From positions 1 to 34,865 of the forward strand of contig JAGWQR010000258.1 in NCBI GenBank assembly GCA_028869975.1: a stretch of 34,865 nucleotides of DNA. Direction: 5' to 3'. Under the pieces are notes generated by a model, which saw nothing but the letters and a program-made list of their open reading frames with translations, searched no databases and had not been told where the DNA came from. The stretch is from Alphaproteobacteria bacterium. Lineage in GTDB: Bacteria > Pseudomonadota > Alphaproteobacteria > Sphingomonadales > Sphingomonadaceae. This document shows, piece by piece, positions 8,808-16,617 of the stretch; within the stretch, counting starts at the first letter, position 1; each line of letters starts with the position of its first letter. Made by a program: the position numbers and the translations under genes.

Positions 8808-11087
8808 ATGACCGATCAATCCCACGATAACAGCAACGTCGCATTTTCCGAGCGGGAAGCCCTTCATTATCACTCCGCAGGGCGACCGGGGAAGATCGAG
8901 ATTATCGCCTCCAAGCCGATGGCGACGCAGCGCGACCTCTCGCTCGCTTACTCGCCGGGGGTGGCGGTGCCGGTGCAGGCGATAGCCGACAATCCCGCCA
9001 CCGCCTATGATTACACCGCCAAGGGCAATCTGGTGGCGGTCATTTCCAACGGCACCGCCATTCTCGGCATGGGTAATCTGGGCGCGCTTGCCTCCAAGCC
9101 GGTGATGGAAGGCAAGGCGGTGCTGTTCAAGCGCTTTGCCGATGTCGATTCGATCGACATAGAGGTGGCGACCGAGGATCCGGATGCGTTTATCAATGCG
9201 GTCGCACTGCTTGAGCCGAGCTTCGGCGGCATCAACCTGGAGGACATCAAGGCCCCTGAATGCTTCATCATCGAGCAGACGCTCAGGGAACGCATGAAAA
9301 TTCCGGTGATGCATGATGACCAGCACGGCACCGCCATCATCTCCGCGGCCGGGCTCATCAACGCCGCCTTCCTAACCGGGCGTGAGCTGAAAGATATCCG
9401 GGTGGTGGTCAATGGCGCTGGCGCCTCGGCTATTGCGTGCACCGCGCTGATGAAAGCGATGGGTGTGCGGCATGACCATGTGACGATGTGTGATCGCACC
9501 GGCGTCATCTATCAGGGGCGCACCGAGGGGATGGACCAGTGGAAGTCGGCGCACGCGATTGTGACGCAAGCGCGCACGCTGGAGGAGGCGCTGGTCGGTG
9601 CGGATGTTTTCCTTGGCCTTTCCGCCAAGGATGCGCTCAAACCACACATGATCGAGAAAATGGCAAAGACGCCGATCATCTTCGCCATGGCCAATCCTGA
9701 CCCGGAAATCCGCCCGGAAGAAGCACGCAAGGTGCGCCCGGATGCGATTATCGCCACGGGGCGTTCGGATTACCCCAATCAGGTCAATAATGTGCTGGGG
9801 TTTCCGTTCATCTTCCGGGGTGCGCTTGATGTGCGCGCGACCGCGATCAACGAGGAGATGAAAATTGCCGCTGCGCACGCCATCGCCAATCTCGCGCGCG
9901 AGCATGTGCCCGAGGAAGTGGCGGCGGCCTATGGCGGGCAGACGCCAAGTTTTGGCAAGGATTATATCATCCCGGCACCATTTGATCCGCGCCTGATCGA
10001 AATTGTGCCGGCGGCAGTGGCGCAGGCCGCGATGGATTCGGGCGTGGCGACGCGGCCCATCCCTGATATGGAAGCCTATCGGCTGTGCCTGCGCGGGCGG
10101 CTCAACCCGACGACAACGGTGCTGACCAGCGCGTTCGATCAGGCGCGGGCGAAGCCGAAGCGCGTGGTCTTTGCCGAAGGCGAGGAAGAGGTGATGCTGC
10201 GCGCCGCCATCACCTTCGCCAATGAAGGGCTGGGCACGCCAGTCATCGTTGGCCGCACCGAGCGGGTGCGCACGCAACTCAAGGCGCTGGGCGTGGATGA
10301 TCCGAACGCATTTGAAATCCATAACGCCGCCAATTCAAAACTCGTGCCTGCCATGGTCGATCATCTTTATGCGCGCCACCAGCGCCGGGGGCTGATGCGG
10401 CGTGATTGCCAGCGCATGGTCAATCAGGATCGCAATATTTTCGGGTCTTTGCTGCTGGAGCTTGGCGTGGCCGACGCGATGATTACCGGCACCACGCGGC
10501 CCTATGCGCAATCGTTGCGCGCCGTGATGCGTGTGCTTGATCCGGCACCGGGGCGCACGCTAATGGGCGTGCATGTCATGGTGATGAAGAACCGCACCAT
10601 CTTCATTGCCGATTCAACCGTACATGAGCGACCCAATCCGCAGGAACTGGCCGACATCGCGATCCAGACGGCGGCGGTGGCGCGGCGGATGGGGCATGAC
10701 CCGCGCGTGGCCTTCCTCAGCTATTCCACTTTCGGCAATCCTTCGGGCAACTGGATTGGTGATTTGCGTGCGGCGGTGCAACTGCTCGATGAGCGCGGCG
10801 TTGACTTTGAGTATGAAGGCGAAATGGCGCCCGATGTGGCGCTCAACCCCGAAATGATGAAGCGCTATCCCTTCTCGCGCTTGTCTGCGCCCGCCAATGT
10901 TCTGGTAATGCCGGGGCTGCAATCGGCCAATCTGTCGTCCAAATTGCTGCGTGAACTGGGCGATGGCGCGGTGGTTGGGCCGATGCTGATTGGCCTCGCC
11001 AAACCGGTGCAGATCGCCACCATGACGTATAACGCCTCTGAACTGATTACGCTTGCTGTGCTGGCGGCAAGCGGTGTGGCGGTCTAG
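8808..11087 (+). CDS. maeB: NADP-dependent malic enzyme with C-terminal phosphotransacetylase-like domain
   Basis: Decarboxylates malate to pyruvate with reduction of NADP, an anaplerotic and NADPH-supplying step in the cytoplasm. At 759 residues it is the large two-domain form. The malic domain (about 1-400) includes RDLSLAYSPGVA near residue 44, VEIATED-like DIEVATEDPDAF, and HDDQHGTAIISAAG; a Rossmann segment follows (VVVNGAGASAIAC). From about residue 450 comes a phosphotransacetylase-like domain (KRVVFAEGEEEVMLRAA and MPGLQSANLSSKLL), which in this family is usually regulatory, sensing acetyl-CoA, rather than catalytic. ATG 8808 follows AGAGGA. Its stop shares the four bases CTAG with that of convergent panC. 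Confidence 0.96.
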   Translation: MTDQSHDNSNVAFSEREALHYHSAGRPGKIEIIASKPMATQRDLSLAYSPGVAVPVQAIADNPATAYDYTAKGNLVAVISNGTAILGMGNLGALASKPVMEGKAVLFKRFADVDSIDIEVATEDPDAFINAVALLEPSFGGINLEDIKAPECFIIEQTLRERMKIPVMHDDQHGTAIISAAGLINAAFLTGRELKDIRVVVNGAGASAIACTALMKAMGVRHDHVTMCDRTGVIYQGRTEGMDQWKSAHAIVTQARTLEEALVGADVFLGLSAKDALKPHMIEKMAKTPIIFAMANPDPEIRPEEARKVRPDAIIATGRSDYPNQVNNVLGFPFIFRGALDVRATAINEEMKIAAAHAIANLAREHVPEEVAAAYGGQTPSFGKDYIIPAPFDPRLIEIVPAAVAQAAMDSGVATRPIPDMEAYRLCLRGRLNPTTTVLTSAFDQARAKPKRVVFAEGEEEVMLRAAITFANEGLGTPVIVGRTERVRTQLKALGVDDPNAFEIHNAANSKLVPAMVDHLYARHQRRGLMRRDCQRMVNQDRNIFGSLLLELGVADAMITGTTRPYAQSLRAVMRVLDPAPGRTLMGVHVMVMKNRTIFIADSTVHERPNPQELADIAIQTAAVARRMGHDPRVAFLSYSTFGNPSGNWIGDLRAAVQLLDERGVDFEYEGEMAPDVALNPEMMKRYPFSRLSAPANVLVMPGLQSANLSSKLLRELGDGAVVGPMLIGLAKPVQIATMTYNASELITLAVLAASGVAV

Positions 11088-11881
11088 ACCTCCAGATTAT
11101 CGATCAGGCGCGTACGGCCCAGATACGCGGCGGCGAACAGGCGCGCGCGCGGGGCGTTAGCGCTGAGCGGGGCGAGCGTCTCCTCGTCGGCGAGTTCGAG
11201 ATAATCGATGGGGCCAAAGCCTGCCTGCGCCAGTTTGGTACGCGCCTGCTCAAGCGCCTGCGCGACATCATCCCCCGCGCGGATCGCCTGCGCCGCCAGC
11301 GCGAGTGCCTTGGGCAGGGTGGCCGCTGCCACGCGCTCATCGGCGCTGAGATAAGCGTTACGTGAGGAGAGGGCCAGGCCATCCGCCTCGCGCATGATCG
11401 GGCAGCCGATAATCTCGACACCCAGATTGAGATCGGTGTTCAACCGGCGGATGATGGCGAGCTGCTGCCAGTCCTTCTCGCCGAACACGGCAATATCGGG
11501 GCGGATGAGCGCAAATAATTTGGTGATGATTGTCGCCACCCCGGCAAAATGGCCGGGCCGCACCGGGCCGCACAATGTCTCGCTCAACCTCGCAACCCGC
11601 ACGCTGGTCGCATAGCCGGGCGGATAGATCAAATCTGCATCGGGAATCCAGACCAGATCAGCCCCGGCAGCGCGCAGCTTTTCCGCATCACCCGCAATGT
11701 CGCGCGGATAAGCATCAAAATCCTCGCCTGCGCTGAACTGCTTCGGGTTGACGAAGATGGTGACGATGATCCGGTCCGCCAGCGTGCGCGCGCAATCGAC
11801 CAGCGCGAGATGCCCGGCATGGAGCGCGCCCATCGTCGGCACCAGCGCCACGCTTTCATTGCGCTTGCGCAATGACGACAA
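11084..11881 (-). CDS. panC: Pantothenate synthetase (pantoate-beta-alanine ligase)
   Basis: Joins pantoate and beta-alanine with ATP, the last step to pantothenate and hence coenzyme A. The nucleotidyltransferase signature PTMGALHAGH is close to the N-terminus; the DIAVFGEKDWQQLAIIRR segment and SSRNAYLS are typical PanC sites. The coordinates start at the in-frame TTG 11881 (265 residues), but the frame stays open further upstream and codes for LQTVNNLEALKEA, which looks like the genuine first strand and helix of PanC. No ATG or GTG lies in that frame; CTG 11920, nine bases after GAAGGA, is a possible start, and an ATG at 11925 is out of frame by one. The true N-terminus is therefore uncertain. 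Confidence 0.95.
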   Translation of the reverse strand: MSSLRKRNESVALVPTMGALHAGHLALVDCARTLADRIIVTIFVNPKQFSAGEDFDAYPRDIAGDAEKLRAAGADLVWIPDADLIYPPGYATSVRVARLSETLCGPVRPGHFAGVATIITKLFALIRPDIAVFGEKDWQQLAIIRRLNTDLNLGVEIIGCPIMREADGLALSSRNAYLSADERVAAATLPKALALAAQAIRAGDDVAQALEQARTKLAQAGFGPIDYLELADEETLAPLSANAPRARLFAAAYLGRTRLIDNLEV

Positions 11882-11999
11882 TGCTTCTTTCAGCGCCTCA
11901 AGATTGTTAACCGTTTGCAGAGCATCGCGTCCTTCGTTAGGAGGTAAGCGCTTTTGGCGGGGGTAGTTCGCCGAATCAAGGGAGAATCGGCGTCAGCCT

Positions 12000-12791
12000 A
12001 TGGCACCGCACAAAACGCATTATATTGTCTTTGCCAATGAAAAGGGCGGCACCGGCAAATCAACCACCGCCGTTCATGTTGCGGTCGCGCTTGCCGTGCA
12101 GGGGCGCAAGGTGGCGGCACTTGATCTGGATGGCCGCCAGCGCACCATGGCGCGCTATTTCGAGAATCGCCTTGAAACCGCCAAACGCCGCAGCATCATG
12201 CTGCCGACACCGGCATTTGCAGCAGTGAATGGTGATACGCTCGCCGAATATGACCGGCTGATCGACACATTGAGTGTGGATGCCGAGTTTCTGGTGATCG
12301 ACACGCCGGGGCGCGACGACAAGCTAGCCCGGATTTCTGCCCGGCGCGCCGACACCATCGTCACACCGATCAATGATTCTTTCGTCGATCTTGATCTGAT
12401 CGGCCAGGTCGATGGCGAGAATTACAAGGTCAAGAAGCCCAGTTTCTATGCCGAACTGATTTTTGAAGCGCGGCGCGACCGGGCGAAACTGGATGGTGCC
12501 ACCGTCGATTGGGTGGTGCTACGCAACCGGCTTTCACAGCTCGACGCGCACAACAAGCGGCGGGTTGAGCAGGCGTTGCGCGAACTGACCGCGCGTGTGG
12601 GGTTCCGGGTGGTGCCGGGCTTGAGCGAGCGGGTCATCTACCGCGAACTCTTCCCCTCAGGCCTGACCCTGCTCGATCTCGGCCAGATTCCCGATGCAGG
12701 GCTGAGCCATATCGCCGCGCGTCAGGAAATGCGCGAGCTGGTGGCGGGGCTCGATCTGCCGCAAGAGCAATACAGCCTCGCCAGCGTGTAA
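12000..12791 (+). CDS. mipZ: Division-plane positioning ATPase MipZ
   Basis: ParA/MinD-type ATPase that in Caulobacter binds ParB and the nucleoid, forms a gradient from the poles and blocks FtsZ assembly away from midcell. The 263-residue protein has the deviant Walker A KGGTGKST (15-22), the DLDGRQRT segment near residue 42 and VIDTPGRDDKLA near 99. MipZ-specific stretches distinguish it from chromosomal ParA: TPINDSFVDLDLIG, DWVVLRNRLS, and the late RVIYRELFPSGLTLLDL. The start ATG 12000 has only a distant AGGGAG about 15 bases ahead. It is divergent from panC. Its presence argues for an alphaproteobacterium. Confidence 0.93.
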   Translation: MAPHKTHYIVFANEKGGTGKSTTAVHVAVALAVQGRKVAALDLDGRQRTMARYFENRLETAKRRSIMLPTPAFAAVNGDTLAEYDRLIDTLSVDAEFLVIDTPGRDDKLARISARRADTIVTPINDSFVDLDLIGQVDGENYKVKKPSFYAELIFEARRDRAKLDGATVDWVVLRNRLSQLDAHNKRRVEQALRELTARVGFRVVPGLSERVIYRELFPSGLTLLDLGQIPDAGLSHIAARQEMRELVAGLDLPQEQYSLASV

Positions 12792-12812
12792 GCAGGCGCG
12801 GCTGCGGCGTTT

Positions 12813-13409
12813 CTAAAGGCTTGGCCCCTGCATCTGCCGGTGTGCGCCTGGTTTGATGTCCTTGAAGGCCTCGGCCAGCGCAGGATCACGGGTAAAACGC
12901 TGGGCGTAGGTGCGCGCAGAGGTTCCGGCGATAAAATCAGGCTTGTCGGGATCAGCCCCCGCATGCAGCAGCAGGTGAACCAGCGGCACATCATCACGCT
13001 CGGTCGCAATGATGAGTGGCGTTTCGCCGTCCTTGTCGGCCAAATCAACACTGGCATGGAATTTGAGCAATAAATCAGCCCCGTCGAGAAAGCCAAGCTG
13101 CGCCGCAATGATGAGCGGGGTTTCGCCCTTGCTGTTACGCAGATTGGGTTTGGCTCCCTTGCCGAGCAGGAAGCCGAGCCAGGTGGTATCACGGTTGCGC
13201 GTGACGATATGCAGCGCGGATTCGCCGCTGGTTGAATCCTGCGTATCGATGATGTTCGATCCGGGCTTGTTGATATATTTCATGGTTTCGGCCCCGTCAC
13301 GATCCTTGACGGCCTTGAGGAAATTATAACTGTCAGAAAATTGCGCATATGCGGCTGCCGGCAGGGCCATACAGAGCAAAGTGGCGATTGCAATGACATT
13401 CCGGCGCAT
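12813..13409 (-). CDS. Exported ankyrin-repeat protein
   Basis: A protein of 198 residues with a clear Sec signal peptide (MRRNVIAIATLLCMALPAAAYAQ; cleavage after AYA) and about three to four ankyrin repeats between residues 55 and 165: SGESALHIVTRNRD, GETPLIIAAQLGF, GETPLIIATERDD and a final HAGADP unit. Ankyrin repeats bind other proteins, so a periplasmic binding or protective role is likely, but the partner is unknown. I prefer ATG 13409, eight bases after AGGA, over the in-frame ATG 13418 that overlaps this ribosome site. It is divergent from the SCO gene and convergent with mipZ. Confidence 0.85.
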   Translation of the reverse strand: MRRNVIAIATLLCMALPAAAYAQFSDSYNFLKAVKDRDGAETMKYINKPGSNIIDTQDSTSGESALHIVTRNRDTTWLGFLLGKGAKPNLRNSKGETPLIIAAQLGFLDGADLLLKFHASVDLADKDGETPLIIATERDDVPLVHLLLHAGADPDKPDFIAGTSARTYAQRFTRDPALAEAFKDIKPGAHRQMQGPSL

Positions 13410-13478
13410 GATTTTCATCCTGTTGACTAAACGGAATCACCCTTGCGCCGGCTGCTTTTGCAATGCAAGACTGTCGCT

Positions 13479-14090
13479 ATGCTGAACTGTCCACATGTCC
13501 CTGTTTTGGCACTGCTGATGGCGCTGATTGTGCCGCTGGCGGGGTGCAAGCTGGCGCCGCAGGGGCAGCCTATTTCGTGGATCAGGCAGGCTCATATCGG
13601 CGGGCCGTTCAACCTGATCGATCAGGATGGCCAGCCGGTGTCGGACACAAGCTTGCAGGGCAAATACCGCATCATCTATTTCGGCTATACCTTCTGCCCC
13701 GATGCCTGCCCGACCGATATGCAGCAACTGATGAGCGGCTTCCGGATTTTTGAGCGCGCACACCCCGACAAGGCCACGAAAGTGCAGCCGATCTTCATCA
13801 CGGTGGATCCGGCGCGCGATAACCCCGCGCATCTCAAAGCCTTTGTGCGCGCGTTCCATCCGCGCCTGATGGGGCTGACCGGAACACCCGCACAGATCGC
13901 CGCCGTCGCCAAAGAATATGCCGCCGTTTATCAGGCCCAGAAACCGGGGCCGAACGGGAAGTATCTGGTCGATCACAGCCGCACCGCCGTGCTTTATGGG
14001 CCGCAGGGTGCGCCGCTGATTCTGCTGAGCATCGGCACCGTGGGCACGCCGCAACGCATCGCCGACGAGCTGGCCGCCGGGGTGCGTTGA
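13479..14090 (+). CDS. SCO1/SenC/PrrC-family copper chaperone lipoprotein
   Basis: Thioredoxin-fold protein that in this family delivers copper to, or reduces, the CuA centre of cytochrome c oxidase in the periplasm. The copper-site ligands are present: CPDAC (Cys 73 and Cys 77) and a distal His near 166 in YLVDHSR. The N-terminus has a hydrophobic segment ending in the lipobox LAGC (Cys 23), so it is probably lipid-anchored. ATG 13479 gives 203 residues; an in-frame TTG at 13443 would add twelve residues before the signal sequence and is less likely. It begins a four-gene run in which each gene overlaps the next. No cytochrome oxidase gene lies nearby. Confidence 0.93.
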   Translation: MLNCPHVPVLALLMALIVPLAGCKLAPQGQPISWIRQAHIGGPFNLIDQDGQPVSDTSLQGKYRIIYFGYTFCPDACPTDMQQLMSGFRIFERAHPDKATKVQPIFITVDPARDNPAHLKAFVRAFHPRLMGLTGTPAQIAAVAKEYAAVYQAQKPGPNGKYLVDHSRTAVLYGPQGAPLILLSIGTVGTPQRIADELAAGVR

Positions 14091-14530
14091 TGCCCTTCTG
14101 GGCCGATACGCCGCTCGCCGCGCTCGATCGCGCGCAATGGGAGGCGCTGTGCGACGGTTGCGGCAAATGCTGCCTGCACAAGCTGGAGGATGAGGTGACC
14201 GCCGAGGTTTTCCTTACCAATGTCGCATGCAAATTGCTTGATCGGCGCAGCGGCCGGTGCAGCGATTATCGGCACCGCTTCGCCTATGTGCCCGCGTGCA
14301 TTCGGCTCACGCCCGCCAAGCTGAAGCAGATGGACTGGCTGCCTCCCACCTGCGCCTATGTGCTGCGCGCGGCAGGCAAGCCGCTCCCCGCCTGGCATTA
14401 TCTGGTTTGCGGTGACCCGGAAGCGGTGCATGCAGCGGGCATGTCGGTGCGCGGGATGACCGTTTCCGAAAATGATGTCGTTGATCTGGAGGACCATGTT
14501 CTTGAAGCCGATCATCCCTGGAATGCGTGA
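14090..14530 (+). CDS. YcgN/YkgJ-like cysteine-cluster protein (UPF0260)
   Basis: A 146-residue cytoplasmic protein with the family cysteine cluster CDGCGKCC near residues 22-29 and further cysteines in NVACKLLD, GRCSDY, PACIRL, PTCAYVL and YLVCGDPE. The conserved spacing suggests zinc or iron-sulfur binding. The family is widespread and has no settled function. The ATG at 14090 overlaps the TGA of the SCO gene by one base; the TTG just upstream is not needed. The 3' end overlaps the next gene. Confidence 0.88.
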   Translation: MPFWADTPLAALDRAQWEALCDGCGKCCLHKLEDEVTAEVFLTNVACKLLDRRSGRCSDYRHRFAYVPACIRLTPAKLKQMDWLPPTCAYVLRAAGKPLPAWHYLVCGDPEAVHAAGMSVRGMTVSENDVVDLEDHVLEADHPWNA

Positions 14531-15251
14531 TGCGGCACCGCTCATGCTCGCCGGGCGCGCGGTGCAGGTGGTGCGTCATCCGCGCGCACGGGCGCTGCGC
14601 CTGCGGCTTGACCGGCGCTCGGGTGCGGTTATCCTCACCCTGCCGCCGCGTGCGGGGATGCGCGATGCGCTCGCCTGGGCACGCAGCAAGGAAGATTGGG
14701 TGCGCGGTGCGGTGGACGAGGCGCAGGCACCAATGCCGATCTGCGCGGGCATGAGCATTCCCTATTGCGGGGGCGCGGTGCGGCTGGTGCATGCGCCGCA
14801 GGCATCGCGGGTGCCGCATCTGGTGGCGGATCAACTGATTGTGGGCGGCGCTGCGGCAGAGCTGCCGGGCCGCGTCATCCGCTGGCTCAAGCGCGCCGCG
14901 CTCGATCTGCTGACGCGCGAGACTGCCGAATTTGCCGCGCTTGTGCCGGTGACGGTGGCGGGCGTTGGCGTGGGCGACCCGGTCTCGCGCTGGGGAAGCT
15001 GTGCAGCATCGGGCAAAATCCGCTATAGCTGGCGGCTGATCCTGGCGCCGGCCAATGTTCGCCGGGCCACCGTGGCGCATGAGGTGGCGCACCGGGTGCA
15101 TATGAACCACAGCCCGGCGTTTCATGCGCAGGTGGCGCAGCTTCTGGGTCATGATCCCAAGGCAGAACGCGCCTGGTTGCGTGCGCATGGCCCGGCGCTG
15201 CAACGCTGGGGCATGGCCGTGCCGCATAAAGGAGATAATGATGAGTATTGA
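14496..15251 (+). CDS. YgjP-like M48-superfamily metallopeptidase (DUF45)
   Basis: Predicted zinc metallopeptidase of about 251 residues. The C-terminal half contains VAHEVAHRVHMNHSPAF, giving the HExxH zinc motif plus the downstream NHSPxF typical of the YgjP group, preceded by the family strand DPVSRWGSCAASGKIRYSWRL-like region (about 15000-15040). There is no signal peptide, so it is probably cytoplasmic. ATG 14496 follows a strong GGAGG and overlaps ycgN by 35 bases; in-frame ATGs at 14472 and 14523 are alternatives. Substrate unknown. The position in an operon with an SCO protein and carbonic anhydrase gives no clear clue. Confidence 0.85.
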   Translation: MFLKPIIPGMRDAAPLMLAGRAVQVVRHPRARALRLRLDRRSGAVILTLPPRAGMRDALAWARSKEDWVRGAVDEAQAPMPICAGMSIPYCGGAVRLVHAPQASRVPHLVADQLIVGGAAAELPGRVIRWLKRAALDLLTRETAEFAALVPVTVAGVGVGDPVSRWGSCAASGKIRYSWRLILAPANVRRATVAHEVAHRVHMNHSPAFHAQVAQLLGHDPKAERAWLRAHGPALQRWGMAVPHKGDNDEY

Positions 15252-15867
15252 ACCCCTGCTCGCCGGGTATAAGCGCTTTCTCGCGGGTGATCTCGGGCGC
15301 CACCGCGCGCGTTGGGAACGCCTTGCGCAGGGCCAGTCGCCTAAAATCATGGTGATCGCCTGCTCGGACAGCCGGGTTGATCCGGCGACGATCTTCGATG
15401 CCGGGCCAGGCGAGATTTTTGCGGTGCGCAATGTCGCCAATATCGTGCCGCCCGACCTTGGCGAGAGCGGCTATCATGGTGTTTCTGCGGCGATTGAATT
15501 TGCGGTGACGCAGCTCGAAGTCAGCGAAATTGTGGTGATGGGGCATGGTCAATGCGGTGGGTGCGGGGCGGCGCTTTCGCACCATTTTGATGCGGCGGCC
15601 CCCGGTGCGGGCGGCTATATCGACCGCTGGCTTGATCTGGTGGCGCCGGTGCGCGACGCGGTGATTGCGCAGCACGGCGCGCACGCCACCACCGCAATGG
15701 AGCAGGCCGTGGTGCGGATGAGCCTTGATAATCTGCGTTCATTCCCCTGGATTGCGCAGCGCGAGCGCGATGGCCGCCTGCAACTCCATGGTGCCTGGTT
15801 TGCGATCATGCAGGGCGAATTGCACCTGCTCGATGAGGCGAGCGGGGCGTTTGCCCCCGTACGCTAG
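15241..15867 (+). CDS. Beta-class carbonic anhydrase
   Basis: Interconverts carbon dioxide and bicarbonate, supplying bicarbonate for carboxylations. It has 208 residues with the zinc ligands Cys 41 (CSDSR), His 102 and Cys 105 (HGQCGGC), and the Asp 43-Arg 45 dyad. The start ATG 15241 sits seven bases from AAAGGAG; the ATG directly before it (15238) is possible but closer to the ribosome site, and the long upstream extension of this frame lies inside the YgjP gene. It overlaps that gene by 11 bases. Its TAG shares the bases CTAG with the stop of the convergent DsbA-like gene. Confidence 0.96.
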   Translation: MSIEPLLAGYKRFLAGDLGRHRARWERLAQGQSPKIMVIACSDSRVDPATIFDAGPGEIFAVRNVANIVPPDLGESGYHGVSAAIEFAVTQLEVSEIVVMGHGQCGGCGAALSHHFDAAAPGAGGYIDRWLDLVAPVRDAVIAQHGAHATTAMEQAVVRMSLDNLRSFPWIAQRERDGRLQLHGAWFAIMQGELHLLDEASGAFAPVR

Positions 15868-16616
15868 GGATTTACGGTGCGGGCGGCACGCGCTTCGGCA
15901 ATCGCCTGCTTGAGGCGCTCATAACCCAGGGCACCGTCGATCAGTTGATTGCCAACCACCCAGCCCGGCGTGCCATCAACCCCGATTTTCTGCGCCAGGC
16001 TGAGATTGGCGTTGATTTGGGCGCGCAGTGCGGGGTCGGCCAGAGCCTTGGCAGACGGCGTTTGAAACCCGCTCGCCTGCGCGGCTTTGGCCACATTCTG
16101 TGCGCTGGCCTCATCATGGGCATAGACCGCGCGGTGGAACGCGGCCCAGTTGCCGCCCTTGGTCTGCGCAAGACTGAGGCTCACCAGCGCCGCCGCATCG
16201 CTGTCTGCCCCAAGCACGGGGATTTCGCGATAGACGACCTTGAGGTGCGGATCCTCCCGGAGCAGCCGGTCAATATCGGGCACGCTGGCGCGGCAGAAGC
16301 CGCAATTATAATCGAAAAACTCGACCAAAGTGACATCGCCGTGCGGATCGCCCTCCCATTCATGGCCGAACGGGGTTTCGATCGCGGCACGGTTTTCATT
16401 CAAAAGCTTGGTGGTCTGGCGGGTTTTAAGCGCGGTAAGTGCTTCGGGAATAATCTCCGGGTGCGCGAGCAGATAATCATGCACGATGGATTCCACGGCG
16501 GCGCGATCCGGCGCGGGCGAGGCCGGGGGTGTTTGAGCGCCAACGCCCGTCGATAGCATCGCCAGCGCGCACAGCCCCGCCAGCCCCCGCAACCCCAACC
16601 CCTTCAAATCTGTCAT
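15864..16616 (-). CDS. DsbA/ScsC-like thiol:disulfide oxidoreductase, exported
   Basis: Periplasmic thioredoxin-fold protein of 250 residues. It has a signal peptide (hydrophobic residues about 9-25, cleavage after VGA), an N-terminal helical segment typical of DsbA-like proteins with an extra dimerisation region (DYLLAHPEIIPEALTAL), the active site CGFC at 105-108 and the cis-proline loop GVDGTPGW. Members oxidise or shuffle disulfides in exported proteins; the N-terminal region hints at an isomerase-like or ScsC/DsbD-linked role rather than classical DsbA. The ATG at 16616 lies one base after the M48 protease stop, so the two form an operon. The same frame continues upstream into the protease gene, but that part is a shadow. 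Confidence 0.92.
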   Translation of the reverse strand: MTDLKGLGLRGLAGLCALAMLSTGVGAQTPPASPAPDRAAVESIVHDYLLAHPEIIPEALTALKTRQTTKLLNENRAAIETPFGHEWEGDPHGDVTLVEFFDYNCGFCRASVPDIDRLLREDPHLKVVYREIPVLGADSDAAALVSLSLAQTKGGNWAAFHRAVYAHDEASAQNVAKAAQASGFQTPSAKALADPALRAQINANLSLAQKIGVDGTPGWVVGNQLIDGALGYERLKQAIAEARAARTVNP

Positions 16617-16617
16617 T

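Noticed and set aside
15124..15240. Upstream extension of the carbonic anhydrase frame
   Set aside because: It overlaps the conserved C-terminus of the YgjP-like gene and the good ribosome site lies at 15228-15234.
14307..15440. 377-residue reverse frame opposite ycgN, ygjP and carbonic anhydrase
   Set aside because: Arg/His-rich antisense shadow of genes with clear catalytic motifs.
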